This document shows, in pieces, positions 35,321 through 43,881 of a stretch of 64,000 nt of DNA (position 1 is its first letter; each line of letters begins with the position of its first letter). Location of the stretch: assembly GCA_965221585.1 (NCBI GenBank), contig OZ244898.1, positions 1,240,001-1,304,000 on the forward strand. Direction: 5' to 3'. The stretch is from VXYK01 sp965221585. GTDB lineage: Bacteria > Actinomycetota > Acidimicrobiia > Acidimicrobiales > Aldehydirespiratoraceae. A model generated the notes under the pieces. That model worked only from the letters and a program-made list of their open reading frames with translations, searched no databases and was not told where the DNA came from. A program made the translations under genes and the position numbers.

Positions 35321-36516
35321 ACCTGCGGGTGCAGCCGAGTCGGCTCCGGCCCTTCGATGTGATTCGTGTCGCCTTCGCGGGACTGCAATCCCGCAAGCTG
35401 CGTGCCGCGCTGTCCGCGCTCGGCATTGCCATCGGCATCGCCTCGCTGGTGGGAGTCCTCGGGCTCTCGGAGTCGTCCAAGTCGGACCTGCTTGACAGGC
35501 TCAACGCGTTGGGCACGAACCTCTTGGAGGTCGGCCCCAGCGCCGGTTTCGGCCTCGGCGACGCCACCCTGCCCGATGAGGCTGTGGCGATGATGGGGAG
35601 GGTTGGGACGGTCCAGGAGATCTCCTTCGTGTCGCCGGTCGATGCCGGCGTCTACCGCAACGACCTCATCGCGGCGGGCCAGACAGGGGGGATCTCGGTG
35701 TTGGGAAGCGACATGGCCCTGCTCGACACGGTCAACGGCGAGATAGCCCACGGGAGGTTCCTGACTGAAGCCGCGCTCGAGTACCCCGCGGTGGTTCTGG
35801 GTGCGGTGACCGCGGAGCGCCTCGGCATACGCGACCTGGCTCATCGGCCACAGGTGCGCATCGGAGACCGCTGGGTCGAGGTCCTGGGAATCCTGGAACC
35901 CTTCGCCCTCGCGCCTGATCTCGACCGTTCGGCGATCATCGGTCATCAGGCCTCGATCGACTACTTCGACGCCGAGGGCGCGCCGTCCACGGTCTATTTG
36001 CGAGTGCACGAGGACTGGATCGACATCACCCGAGACGTCCTGCCCGACACCGCCGATCCGGCCAATCCCGAGGAGGTGGAGGTGAGCCGCCCTTCTGACC
36101 TGCTCGAGGCTCAGGAGGCCGCGGAGAGCCAGTTCGCCAACCTGTTCCTCGGCCTGGGTGCGGTGGCGCTGGTGGTGGGGGGGATCGGCATCGCCAACGT
36201 GATGGTGATCGGCGTGCTCGAGCGGCGCGGCGAGATCGGCCTGCGCCGCGCCATCGGCGCCACCCGGCGCCACATCCTCGGCCAGTTCCTGACCGAGTCG
36301 CTGATCCTGTCTGCGGCAGGTGGTGCGCTGGGGGTGCTGATCGGGGTCGGGGTCACTGCCGGCTATTCGCTGACTCAGGGCTGGCGGGTGATTATTCCAC
36401 CTTTGGCAGTGTGGGGTGGTCTCGGCGCGGCGTTCGCGATCGGCGCTGTGGCCGGCATCTACCCAGCCATCCGTGCCGCTCGCCTTTCTCCCACCGAGGC
36501 CCTGCGCTACGAGTGA
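35317..36516 (+). CDS. MacB/FtsX-type ABC transporter permease
   Basis: A 399-residue membrane protein with one N-terminal helix (LRAALSALGIAIGIASLVGVLGLSE), a MacB periplasmic-core-like domain (residues about 50-265) and three C-terminal helices with the FtsX segment GIGIANVMVIGVLERRGEIGLRRAIGATRRHI. Together with the lipoprotein, adaptor and ATPase it forms a mechanotransmitting exporter. The cargo is unknown. Confidence 0.92.
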   Translation: MNLRVQPSRLRPFDVIRVAFAGLQSRKLRAALSALGIAIGIASLVGVLGLSESSKSDLLDRLNALGTNLLEVGPSAGFGLGDATLPDEAVAMMGRVGTVQEISFVSPVDAGVYRNDLIAAGQTGGISVLGSDMALLDTVNGEIAHGRFLTEAALEYPAVVLGAVTAERLGIRDLAHRPQVRIGDRWVEVLGILEPFALAPDLDRSAIIGHQASIDYFDAEGAPSTVYLRVHEDWIDITRDVLPDTADPANPEEVEVSRPSDLLEAQEAAESQFANLFLGLGAVALVVGGIGIANVMVIGVLERRGEIGLRRAIGATRRHILGQFLTESLILSAAGGALGVLIGVGVTAGYSLTQGWRVIIPPLAVWGGLGAAFAIGAVAGIYPAIRAARLSPTEALRYE

Positions 36517-36570
36517 CCACCCTGGCCCGGTAAATCGAATGCACCGAAGGGTGTTCTTCGAACAGAATCG

Positions 36571-37224
36571 ATGTGGATGAACGGACTTCGGTGGTTGGTG
36601 CTTGATGCTATGGGAGTCATCTATCGCTCCGGTGATGACGTTGAAGATGTTCTCATCCCATACTTGCGAGACCGGGGTTGTCGGCTGACGGACGCAGAAA
36701 TCCAGAATCTCTATCTTGAGGCGAGCCTCGGGAGGCTCAGCAGTTCCGAGTTCTGGGACTCATGTCGTGTCGATGGCTTCGATGCCGAGTACGTCACCGG
36801 ACACGCGCTCACGGTTGGCCTTATCGAGCTTTTGCATTCAGTCCGTGCTCGCGGACTTGGTCTGGTGTGCCTCTCGAACGATGTGAGCGAATGGTCGATC
36901 CAGCTGCGCGATCATTTTGGGTTGACCGAGCTTTTTGACTACTGGTGTGTCTCGGGAGACATAGGGGTCCGCAAACCCAACTCCGCTGCCTACCAGTCGG
37001 TGTTGGACGTGACCGGTGCTCTGGCGAGTCAGTGCCTGTTCATCGACGACCGGGAAGCGAACGTTGATGCCGCGAAGGAGCATGGGATGAATGCGCTCTT
37101 GTTCGGTACCCCGCAGTGCGAGTCCATGATGGCGCTCGGAACTTGCTCGCCTGACCAATCCCTTAGATTTTCGTGCCGTGGACTTGCGGAGACCGGGGTA
37201 CGTCTACAGTCCAGTTTTGTGTAG
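36571..37224 (+). CDS. HAD-superfamily hydrolase
   Basis: A 217-residue HAD-IA-like protein. Motif I is LVLDAMGVIY (nucleophile Asp, but the usual second Asp is Met), motif II is CLSND, the motif III Lys is in GVRKPNSAAY and motif IV is LFIDDREANVDAA. A helical cap is short. Without the second Asp of DxD the chemistry may be dehalogenase- or epoxide-hydrolase-like, not phosphatase. Base composition is somewhat lower in GC than its neighbours. Confidence 0.78.
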   Translation: MWMNGLRWLVLDAMGVIYRSGDDVEDVLIPYLRDRGCRLTDAEIQNLYLEASLGRLSSSEFWDSCRVDGFDAEYVTGHALTVGLIELLHSVRARGLGLVCLSNDVSEWSIQLRDHFGLTELFDYWCVSGDIGVRKPNSAAYQSVLDVTGALASQCLFIDDREANVDAAKEHGMNALLFGTPQCESMMALGTCSPDQSLRFSCRGLAETGVRLQSSFV

Positions 37225-37303
37225 GGTCACAACGGAATCTGAGATGTCGAGGCTAGCGAAATCCAGGGACGGGGCGCGAGGGTGATGAGTAGGGTGCTCG
37301 GCC

Positions 37304-38233
37304 ATGCAACCGTTTCGTTTTGGGGTTCAGGCTCGCGGTTTTGAAGATGCCCGTCAGTGGAGGGAGATGGCACGGCGGGCCGAGGATCTGGGCTACGACA
37401 TTCTGAGTGTGCCGGACCATTTCGACGGCGGTCTCGCTCCGATGGTGGCGTTAGCGGTCGCGGCCGAGGCCACGACGACATTGCAGGTGGGCACTCTGGT
37501 GCTGGCCAACGATTTCCGTCATCCGGCGGTACTGGCCAAGGAGGCGTTGACTCTCGATGCGCTGTCTGAAGGCCGATTTGAGTTGGGCATCGGTGCTGGG
37601 TGGCAGACCAGTGACTATGAGAGCACCGGGATTGCTTTGGACCGTCCCGGCGTACGCATCGAGCGGTTGGGTGAGGCCCTGACCATTATCAGGGGCCTGT
37701 TCGCAGGGGAGACGGTGACCTTCTCCGGCGAGCATTATTCGACCCAGGGTTTGGTGGGCCTGCCTGCGCCAGTTCGGGCCGGAGGTCCGCCGCTGATCGT
37801 GGCCGGCGGTTCTGAGCGGGTGTTGCGGTTGGCTGCTCGAACGGCGGACATCGTAGGGGTGAACCCCGCCATGTCGGCCGGGGTCATCGATCAACGCGTG
37901 GGGCCGTCGGCCACAGCCGCTGCTACCGCGGCCAAGATCGGCTGGATTCGCAATGAGGCGGGGGAGCGGTTCTCAGAGTTGGAGTTGCACACCCGCGTCC
38001 ATGTTTCGTCTGTGAGCGCTAACTCGTCGGGTTTGGTCGGGGCGCTGGCTGCGACTTTCGGTCTCGAAGCCGATCAGTTCCTGGAGTCGCCGCATGTTCT
38101 TGTGGGCACCGTAGATGAACTGGTCGACAAGCTGGTCCGCCAACGCGAAGAACTCGGCATCAGCTACATCGGCCTGAGCTTTGAATCCGCCGAAGAACTC
38201 GCCCCAGTCGTCACCCGCCTAACCGGAACCTGA
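37304..38233 (+). CDS. F420-dependent LLM-class oxidoreductase
   Basis: A 309-residue luciferase-like barrel: FRFGVQARGFEDARQWREMARRAEDLGYD, LSVPDHF, LQVGTLVLANDFRHPAVLAKEA and GRFELGIGAGW are the standard strands. It resembles the TIGR03621-type group of F420-binding proteins. The substrate is unknown. It stands alone on the plus strand and converges with the DUF6338 gene. Confidence 0.88.
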   Translation: MQPFRFGVQARGFEDARQWREMARRAEDLGYDILSVPDHFDGGLAPMVALAVAAEATTTLQVGTLVLANDFRHPAVLAKEALTLDALSEGRFELGIGAGWQTSDYESTGIALDRPGVRIERLGEALTIIRGLFAGETVTFSGEHYSTQGLVGLPAPVRAGGPPLIVAGGSERVLRLAARTADIVGVNPAMSAGVIDQRVGPSATAAATAAKIGWIRNEAGERFSELELHTRVHVSSVSANSSGLVGALAATFGLEADQFLESPHVLVGTVDELVDKLVRQREELGISYIGLSFESAEELAPVVTRLTGT

Positions 38234-38407
38234 CGCTCAGCCCGTTGGCCTACCACTGTCGAACAATGTCGGCATATGGCGCGACGCACGCCGCGGGTTC
38301 CAGTAGGGTGGTCGCAGAAAGCCCCCAACAGCCTCTCCTCGGACCACCGGGTGAAGCGGTTGGGGGTAGAGACCTTTTGGGGCTTCTGAGGTGCATTGGC
38401 CCAATGG

Positions 38408-38423
38408 ACTCCCCGGGGGGAGT
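38408..38423. terminator. hairpin between convergent genes
   Basis: ACTCCCC (38408-38414) and GGGGAGT (38417-38423) pair over a two-base gap, within the 219-nt stretch between two convergent genes. It lacks a clear T-run. The rest of this stretch shows no coding signal. Confidence 0.4.
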
Positions 38424-38452
38424 TGACGACTCCTACGCGGTATGTGTCGTTC

Positions 38453-39088
38453 CTAGGCGGGCTTATTGAAGTAGGTGACTGTCATGAACTTCATACGTGA
38501 TGCGCTCAGCGTGACAATCGAAACGTCGTCAAGAACAACGGGAGTCGCAGCGTCGCTCGCACGGTAGGTGATCGGAGCCACTAGCGCGATGTCGCGGTCT
38601 CCTGTCTCGTTCAGCGTTGCGTTGTAGGTCCACAGGGTGCCCCCAACATAAGTGCCGTCGATGAGTTCACAACCCACGAAGGTCTCGTACTCGTCAGCGT
38701 TCTTGAAGACGCGCCACCACGCCGACTCGTACGCGACCCCGCCCTCGACTCTCGGGAAGTACCTTCCACCGAAGTAGGCAAGGGCGGTCGCCAACGCGAC
38801 AACAGCAAAGGTCCAGCCAGCGAGATACGGCAGTTGGTCGCGAAAGTACGGGCCTGGGGTACGAAGGAGTTGTCCCACGTCTGGGGTGTTGTCGGGAAAC
38901 AGCAAGCGGATGAGGCCAAAGGCAAAGAGGCTGGCAGAGGTTGCGATCATTCCCGCGAAAACAAGTGAGACAGTCTCCCGAAATCCCGTCAGTTCTCGAG
39001 TCGGCTGCCGCGACTCACGACCTCGTTGGTACCCAAGTCCAGGTACAACGGCCAGAATTAACGCCAACCCGAGCAGCGAGCTAGGCAC
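38453..39088 (-). CDS. DUF6338-family membrane protein
   Basis: A 211-residue protein with an N-terminal helix (LLGLALILAVVPGLGYQRGRE), a second and third hydrophobic stretch (residues 43-65 and 90-110), and a soluble C-terminal domain that includes WWRVFKNADEYETFVGCELIDGTYVGGTLWTYN. The VPGLGYQRGRE opening and the (F)VxxxLxDGTxVxGxL-like strand fit DUF6338. Start is GTG, three nucleotides after the stop of the small proline-rich gene. Its function is unknown. Confidence 0.75.
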   Translation of the reverse strand: MPSSLLGLALILAVVPGLGYQRGRESRQPTRELTGFRETVSLVFAGMIATSASLFAFGLIRLLFPDNTPDVGQLLRTPGPYFRDQLPYLAGWTFAVVALATALAYFGGRYFPRVEGGVAYESAWWRVFKNADEYETFVGCELIDGTYVGGTLWTYNATLNETGDRDIALVAPITYRASDAATPVVLDDVSIVTLSASRMKFMTVTYFNKPA

Positions 39089-39091
39089 GAG

Positions 39092-39241
39092 CTATTTTTC
39101 GGAAGTCGGCGGCGGCGGCGGTGGTGGTGGTGACGACGGCTTTTGAAAGACAGGAGGCTCCGGGGCCGTTGCAGGCTTTTTTTGCCCCCGCGCTTCTCCA
39201 GAGATTCGCGGGGTTGGGTTCGATGGCGCTCTCTTAGGCAT
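39092..39241 (-). CDS. small proline-rich protein coupled to the DUF6338 gene
   Basis: A 49-residue open frame from ATG 39241 with an excellent AGGAGG ribosome site eight bases upstream. It begins MPKRAPSNPTPRISGEARG, is basic, and ends in a run of eight prolines (PPPPPPPPTSEK). It ends three nucleotides before the DUF6338 start, so they are probably co-translated. A longer frame begins at 39292. The protein is likely disordered, and the polyproline run may need EF-P. Confidence 0.65.
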   Translation of the reverse strand: MPKRAPSNPTPRISGEARGQKKPATAPEPPVFQKPSSPPPPPPPPTSEK

Positions 39242-39340
39242 CGAGTGGTCCTCCTGACCTTGCCCCGAGCATACAGGACCCGAGCTGTGCAACGTTGTCG
39301 GTACGCAATGGTTTGGAGTCTGGTCGCTGGCAGGGTGGAG

Positions 39341-40246
39341 TCAGAGGCGGGGGGTGATGACGACCAGGTCGGTGGGGGGTTGGGATTCGGCGTCGGGGAG
39401 CACGGTGACCGAACGGCGGCGGCCCACGACCTGGGCGAGGAGGCGGGTGCCGTCGGGGGTCACAGCAATACCCTTGGCTCGCAGTGTCGATGGGTCCAGA
39501 GCGTCGATCATGGCTTCGAACTCGGCACGGGCAATGGGCTGCGGCACGGCCACGGTGGCGACATCGTGGGCGTCGAACAGGTTGGGTGCACCCACATCGG
39601 CTGCACCGCCCGCCCGACGAGTCGCAAGTCCCACAAACGAAGCAGTAGCGACTGCGTCGTCGCTGTTCAGAATTGGAACATCGGGGGCAAGACTCTGCAG
39701 GAGCGACCTGGTCTCCTGCACCGACGAAGGTGTGGCGATATCGAGTTTGGACAGAACGAGCAGGTCTGCCGCGGCGAGTTGAGTCATCACAGACTCAGCA
39801 GTGAGCGGATCGTCGATGCGCTCCGGGAACTGGTCGGCGTCAACGAGCACGACCACACCGTCGAGCGAGAATCCCGACGAGGACCCCCAGGGCACAACCC
39901 GTGCGGGGTCGGCAATGCCGCTGAGTTCCACAATTACGTGGTCGGGCGGGACCTCCCGGTCCCGCAGGCCGTCGAACGCCTCTGCCAACCCCCCGGCCAG
40001 GCTGCAGCAGACACAACCGTCGGTCAGTTCGATGGTGTCGCCGTGGCGACGACGAACCAGTGAAGCATCAACGTTGACCTCGCCGACATCGTTCACCAAC
40101 ACCGCGATCGGCCGGTCTGTCGCGGCGAGCATTTCGTTGATCACCGTCGTCTTGCCCGCACCGAGGTAACCGCCGAGCAGCGTGACCGGCACACGACGGC
40201 CGTCCCAAGGGGCGATCATCTCAAAATAGGGTTCCTGAGCAACCAC
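39341..40246 (-). CDS. CobW/COG0523-family GTPase (metal chaperone-like)
   Basis: A 301-residue GTPase. Walker A is LLGGYLGAGKTT, the metal motif is GCVCCSL, Walker B is VIVELSGIADP, and NKxD is replaced by SKLD. COG0523 proteins deliver or insert metals such as zinc, cobalt or iron. There is no zinc-regulator site or metalloenzyme next to it to show the metal. It is divergent from the zinc-ribbon gene. Confidence 0.88.
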   Translation of the reverse strand: MVAQEPYFEMIAPWDGRRVPVTLLGGYLGAGKTTVINEMLAATDRPIAVLVNDVGEVNVDASLVRRRHGDTIELTDGCVCCSLAGGLAEAFDGLRDREVPPDHVIVELSGIADPARVVPWGSSSGFSLDGVVVLVDADQFPERIDDPLTAESVMTQLAAADLLVLSKLDIATPSSVQETRSLLQSLAPDVPILNSDDAVATASFVGLATRRAGGAADVGAPNLFDAHDVATVAVPQPIARAEFEAMIDALDPSTLRAKGIAVTPDGTRLLAQVVGRRRSVTVLPDAESQPPTDLVVITPRL

Positions 40247-40478
40247 CCGTGTCTCGACTCCGCTAGGCGACCAACGAGGTCATTCTAAACGTGGCCGTGG
40301 CCCAATCGGGCTACGAGGCAAAGGGTTGCTCTGAACCGGGCGCCGCGGGGAGAACTAGATTCGGTCACAGATGAGACGAGACGATCAACGAGACACCGAC
40401 CGAGGCGTCGACCAGGAAAGCGGTCGAAGCGCTGCTCGTATCCAACACGTCTCGATTGCGGCACACGAGCGATTCGAC

Positions 40479-41732
40479 ATGCATGTGTGTCCCGCCTGCG
40501 GCCAGGAAATTCAACAAGGCAATGAGGACCATCCCGACCACAGCGGCATCATCGAAGAGACCGAAGCGGTGCGCGCGGCCGGCCGGGCAGGGCCGGCGAA
40601 ATGGTTCACGGTCGCGCTCTTGTCGATATTCGCTGCAGCGTTGTTCATCGGGTGGCGAGGCGAGAGGACCGAGCCTGTGAGCGAACCCGACACGTTGCTT
40701 CCCTTCACCGACAACACCTCGGACGGAGGGCAGCTTGTGGATCTGACCGACGATCCCGGGGGCGATGAGTCCGACGCGGACATTGGCGACCGGATCGCGG
40801 CAGGTGATCAAATGACGACGACCCGAGAGGCTCTGCTGTCTCTCATCGGCCAACATCGACTTGCATATGTGTCACCCGACGGGATCGCCATCGTCGACCC
40901 CGCCTCAGCCGACAACCCTGTCAGCGTCGTGACGGCCGAACAGGCGACCACGGACGACCTGTTGGCCGGGTTCGGCTCATTCTCCATGTTCCATGAACGG
41001 GGCCACACCTACGGATTCAGGCGCGACTCCGAGACAGCTGACGAGAGGGTCTTCCAACTGTTCACTCGAGGGCAGGTCATCGCAGGCGAGCGAGACAGTT
41101 TCTCGCTGGCCGTCGGCAGCGGCGAAGCTGTTGACCAGCTCTACGTCGGAAACTCGTCTGGTCTGTTCATGTCGCGTCTCGACATTCCGGTCGGAGCGGA
41201 ACTGCTCGCCGTACCCTCCGTCGGAGTGTTGGTGATCTCCTCAACAGGTGGAACATTCGTCACCACCCAGAGCGGGTTGACGCACTACTCCGACTGGCCT
41301 GTGATGGCAGCAAACGCCTCGTATCACGTCGAGATTCGCTGCTCTGAACCACTGGTCTGCACTCCGGTGCTGGTCGATCATCTCTCGGGGTCTGCCACGG
41401 ATCTGCCGGTGGAATTCGCGGGTAGCTCGGTCGATGTCACGATCGCTCCCGATGGTGCCCATCTGCTGCTCGTCGAGCGGGGCACAGACTCGTCGGATCC
41501 AGACCGACTCTACGATGTGGTCGACGCAGAACTCGTACCGCTGACCTCCAAGATCGGCAATACAGTGGCCTGGGCGCCCGATTCGACCGTTGCGGCATGG
41601 ATGGATCCGGCGACAAGCGATCCGCGGTTGTGGGTATTGGACGTCGACACGGCAGAGATTCTCTCGGTCGACCTGGTCAACCTTGGTGCCCCGACGCGTG
41701 CGGGCAACGCCCTGCTCCTGTTGCCCCCGTAG
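40479..41732 (+). CDS. membrane-anchored zinc-ribbon protein of unknown function
   Basis: A 417-residue protein from ATG 40479; the frame continues back to ATG 40371. It opens with half a zinc ribbon, HVCPACGQEI (C-x2-C only, the second pair is not evident), has one membrane helix (residues about 42-60, WFTVALLSIFAAALFIGW), an acidic linker and then a large strand-rich extracellular domain whose repeats (LAYVSPDGIAIV, TIAPDGAHLLLVERG, VAWAPDSTVAAWMD) look like a beta-propeller. The role is unknown. Confidence 0.65.
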   Translation: MHVCPACGQEIQQGNEDHPDHSGIIEETEAVRAAGRAGPAKWFTVALLSIFAAALFIGWRGERTEPVSEPDTLLPFTDNTSDGGQLVDLTDDPGGDESDADIGDRIAAGDQMTTTREALLSLIGQHRLAYVSPDGIAIVDPASADNPVSVVTAEQATTDDLLAGFGSFSMFHERGHTYGFRRDSETADERVFQLFTRGQVIAGERDSFSLAVGSGEAVDQLYVGNSSGLFMSRLDIPVGAELLAVPSVGVLVISSTGGTFVTTQSGLTHYSDWPVMAANASYHVEIRCSEPLVCTPVLVDHLSGSATDLPVEFAGSSVDVTIAPDGAHLLLVERGTDSSDPDRLYDVVDAELVPLTSKIGNTVAWAPDSTVAAWMDPATSDPRLWVLDVDTAEILSVDLVNLGAPTRAGNALLLLPP

Positions 41733-41811
41733 GCGCTGCCACGGCGCGCTCTCAGAGGATCGCCAACCACGCCGAGCAGCAAGGAGTCGGTCAGAGACTA
41801 CGGGTGAGAGA

Positions 41812-42159
41812 CTACGGTTCGGTGGTCTTGTGGTAGTCCTCGATGCACCGTTCCGACAGCGGGACCGGAATGTTGTGACGGGTGGAGTCGCGATGCGAGA
41901 TGTGGGTGCTGGGAGGCAGCGGGTTCTCCCTCAGCGAACGGTTCAGGCTCTCACCGCCTTCGGCCAGCGCGTCATAGGCCGGGCTGGTACCGGCTCCGAT
42001 CGCGCCGGTGACGTGTCGGGCCGCGGTGAAGATGTCGGATTCTGGCCGGGGACGGGCGGCCGGGCGCATGACTCGCCGAAAGAAGGCACGGAGACGCCCT
42101 CGGTTTCTGGCTCTGCGAGGATCGGACGGGCCCGAGAAAGGATCGGTAATCTGGTCCAT
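41812..42159 (-). CDS. hypothetical protein
   Basis: A 115-residue basic frame in the 584-nt gap between the zinc-ribbon gene and the acyl-CoA ligase. It starts MDQITDPFSGPSDPRRARNRG and has an Arg-rich stretch, then SESDIFTAARHVTGAIGAG-like sequence. The ribosome site is weak. It could be a real small gene or an accidental frame. The rest of the gap holds only a short direct repeat AGAGACTACGG (41797 and 41811) and no other coding signal. Confidence 0.45.
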   Translation of the reverse strand: MDQITDPFSGPSDPRRARNRGRLRAFFRRVMRPAARPRPESDIFTAARHVTGAIGAGTSPAYDALAEGGESLNRSLRENPLPPSTHISHRDSTRHNIPVPLSERCIEDYHKTTEP

Positions 42160-42316
42160 AGTGGAAAATATGCGGGTCGGACGGTTCAGCTCCGGCTCTG
42201 CTCCCGCTGCGGGAGCATGCCAGATCGCACCTTTACCTTATCCTTAGTCTGCGTGAGCCTGGAGGGGTTGTTCACGCTAGCATCCGCCCACGACTCAAGC
42301 CCCTGAGAGAATCCCG

Positions 42317-43864
42317 ATGACGATCATCCACACCAGCCCTCTACCAAGCGTGGAGATTCCCGACGTTTCCATCACCGAGTTGGTCATGCGCCATGCCCAG
42401 AGCGTGCCTGACCGGGTGGCCATCACCGACGGGGGTGCGAGCTCGTACACCTTTGCCGAGCTCGACAGGGCGATCCGGTCGATGGCCGGAGGGCTGTCGG
42501 CTCGAGGTTTCGGGCCCGGCGATGTGTTGGGACTGATGGCCCCCAACGTGCCCGAGTACGCGGTGGCGTTCCATGCGGTCGGTGTCGCAGGCGCCACCCT
42601 CACCACCATAAATCCGACCTACGGCGCCAACGAGGTCCGTTTCCAACTCCAGGACTCGGGCGCTTCACTGCTGTTGACGGTTCCCATGTTCCTCGAGGTT
42701 GCGCTGGCCGCTATCGAGGGCACCGGGGTCAGCGAGGTGATCGTGGTGGGGGAGGCCCAGGGGGCTACGCCGATGGCATCGCTCATGGGCGATCCGATCG
42801 GCCAGGTCGCCGTCGACCTCGAAGACGACGTGATGGTGTTGCCGTACTCGTCGGGCACCACGGGCCTGCCGAAAGGGGTGATGCTCACCCATCGCAACCT
42901 GGTTGCCAACGTCTGCCAGATGACCCATGTGCTCCAATACGACGAGGACGAGTTGGGACTGGCAGCTCTGCCGTTCTTCCACATCTACGGGATGCAGGTC
43001 CTGATGAACGGGTTGTTGGCCAACGGAGTGACGGTGGTGACGATGCCGCGTTTCGATCTCGAAGCCGCGCTCACTCTCGTTCAGTCGTTGCGGATCACCC
43101 GGTTCTTCGCGGTGCCCCCGATGGTGTTGGCTCTGGCCAAGTCGCCGCTTGTGGAGGACTACGATCTGTCGAGTCTGAAACAGATCTTCTCGGGAGCCGC
43201 ACCCCTCGGTGCCGACCTGGCAGCGGAAGCGGCCGGCCGGGTCGGATGCGAAGTTGTTCAGGGCTACGGGATGACTGAACTCAGCCCGGTCACACACGCC
43301 ACCGCGGAGGGCGACTACCGGCCCGGCACCAGCGGCACGGCTGTATCGAACACCGAATGCCGCATCGTCGACCCCGAAACAGGCGAGGATCAAGATGCCG
43401 GCGGACGGGGCGAACTGTGGGTACGCGGCCCGATGGTGATGAAGGGCTACCTCAACAACCCCGAGGCCACCGCCGACACCATCGACGCAGAAGGATGGTT
43501 GCACACCGGCGACGTGGCCGTGCTCGACGAAGCAGGGCACTACTCGATCGTGGACCGCATCAAGGAACTCATCAAATACAAGGGTTTCCAGGTTCCTCCA
43601 GCGGAGATCGAAGCGGTGCTGATCACCCACCCGTCGATCATTGATGTGGCCGTGATCGGGGTTGACGATGTTGAAGCCGGTGAGATCCCCAAAGCGTTCG
43701 TGGTCTGCGCCCCCGAAGCGACCGTAACCCTCGAAGAGGTCCAAGCACTCGTCAGCGAGCATCTGGTGAGCTACAAGCAGGTCCGCCAACTCGAGGTGAT
43801 CGATGCCGTCCCCAAAAGCGCCTCGGGCAAGATCCTGCGCCGCGAGCTGCGCGAACGCCCATAG
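42317..43864 (+). CDS. acyl-CoA / 4-coumarate-CoA ligase-like protein
   Basis: A 515-residue adenylate-forming enzyme. The AMP loop is LPYSSGTTGLPKGVMLTH; the A5 motif is QGYGMTELSP; A7 is LHTGDVA; A8 includes IVDRIKELIKYKGFQV; and the catalytic Lys is in PKSASGKILRRELR. It matches the 4CL-like clade, but fatty acid, coumarate or another acid cannot be named from sequence. GAGAG precedes ATG. It converges with the binding protein of the Liv-type transporter. Confidence 0.93.
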   Translation: MTIIHTSPLPSVEIPDVSITELVMRHAQSVPDRVAITDGGASSYTFAELDRAIRSMAGGLSARGFGPGDVLGLMAPNVPEYAVAFHAVGVAGATLTTINPTYGANEVRFQLQDSGASLLLTVPMFLEVALAAIEGTGVSEVIVVGEAQGATPMASLMGDPIGQVAVDLEDDVMVLPYSSGTTGLPKGVMLTHRNLVANVCQMTHVLQYDEDELGLAALPFFHIYGMQVLMNGLLANGVTVVTMPRFDLEAALTLVQSLRITRFFAVPPMVLALAKSPLVEDYDLSSLKQIFSGAAPLGADLAAEAAGRVGCEVVQGYGMTELSPVTHATAEGDYRPGTSGTAVSNTECRIVDPETGEDQDAGGRGELWVRGPMVMKGYLNNPEATADTIDAEGWLHTGDVAVLDEAGHYSIVDRIKELIKYKGFQVPPAEIEAVLITHPSIIDVAVIGVDDVEAGEIPKAFVVCAPEATVTLEEVQALVSEHLVSYKQVRQLEVIDAVPKSASGKILRRELRERP

Positions 43865-43881
43865 CCGTCAGCAGCGGGCCG

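Noticed and set aside
36549..36562. TGTTCTTCGAACA palindrome upstream of the HAD gene as a regulator site
   Set aside because: One isolated short palindrome with a three-base centre; no second copy seen nearby and it does not fit LexA spacing.
39143..40063. Long plus-strand frame opposite the CobW GTPase
   Set aside because: The minus strand has Walker and CVCC motifs; this frame has none.
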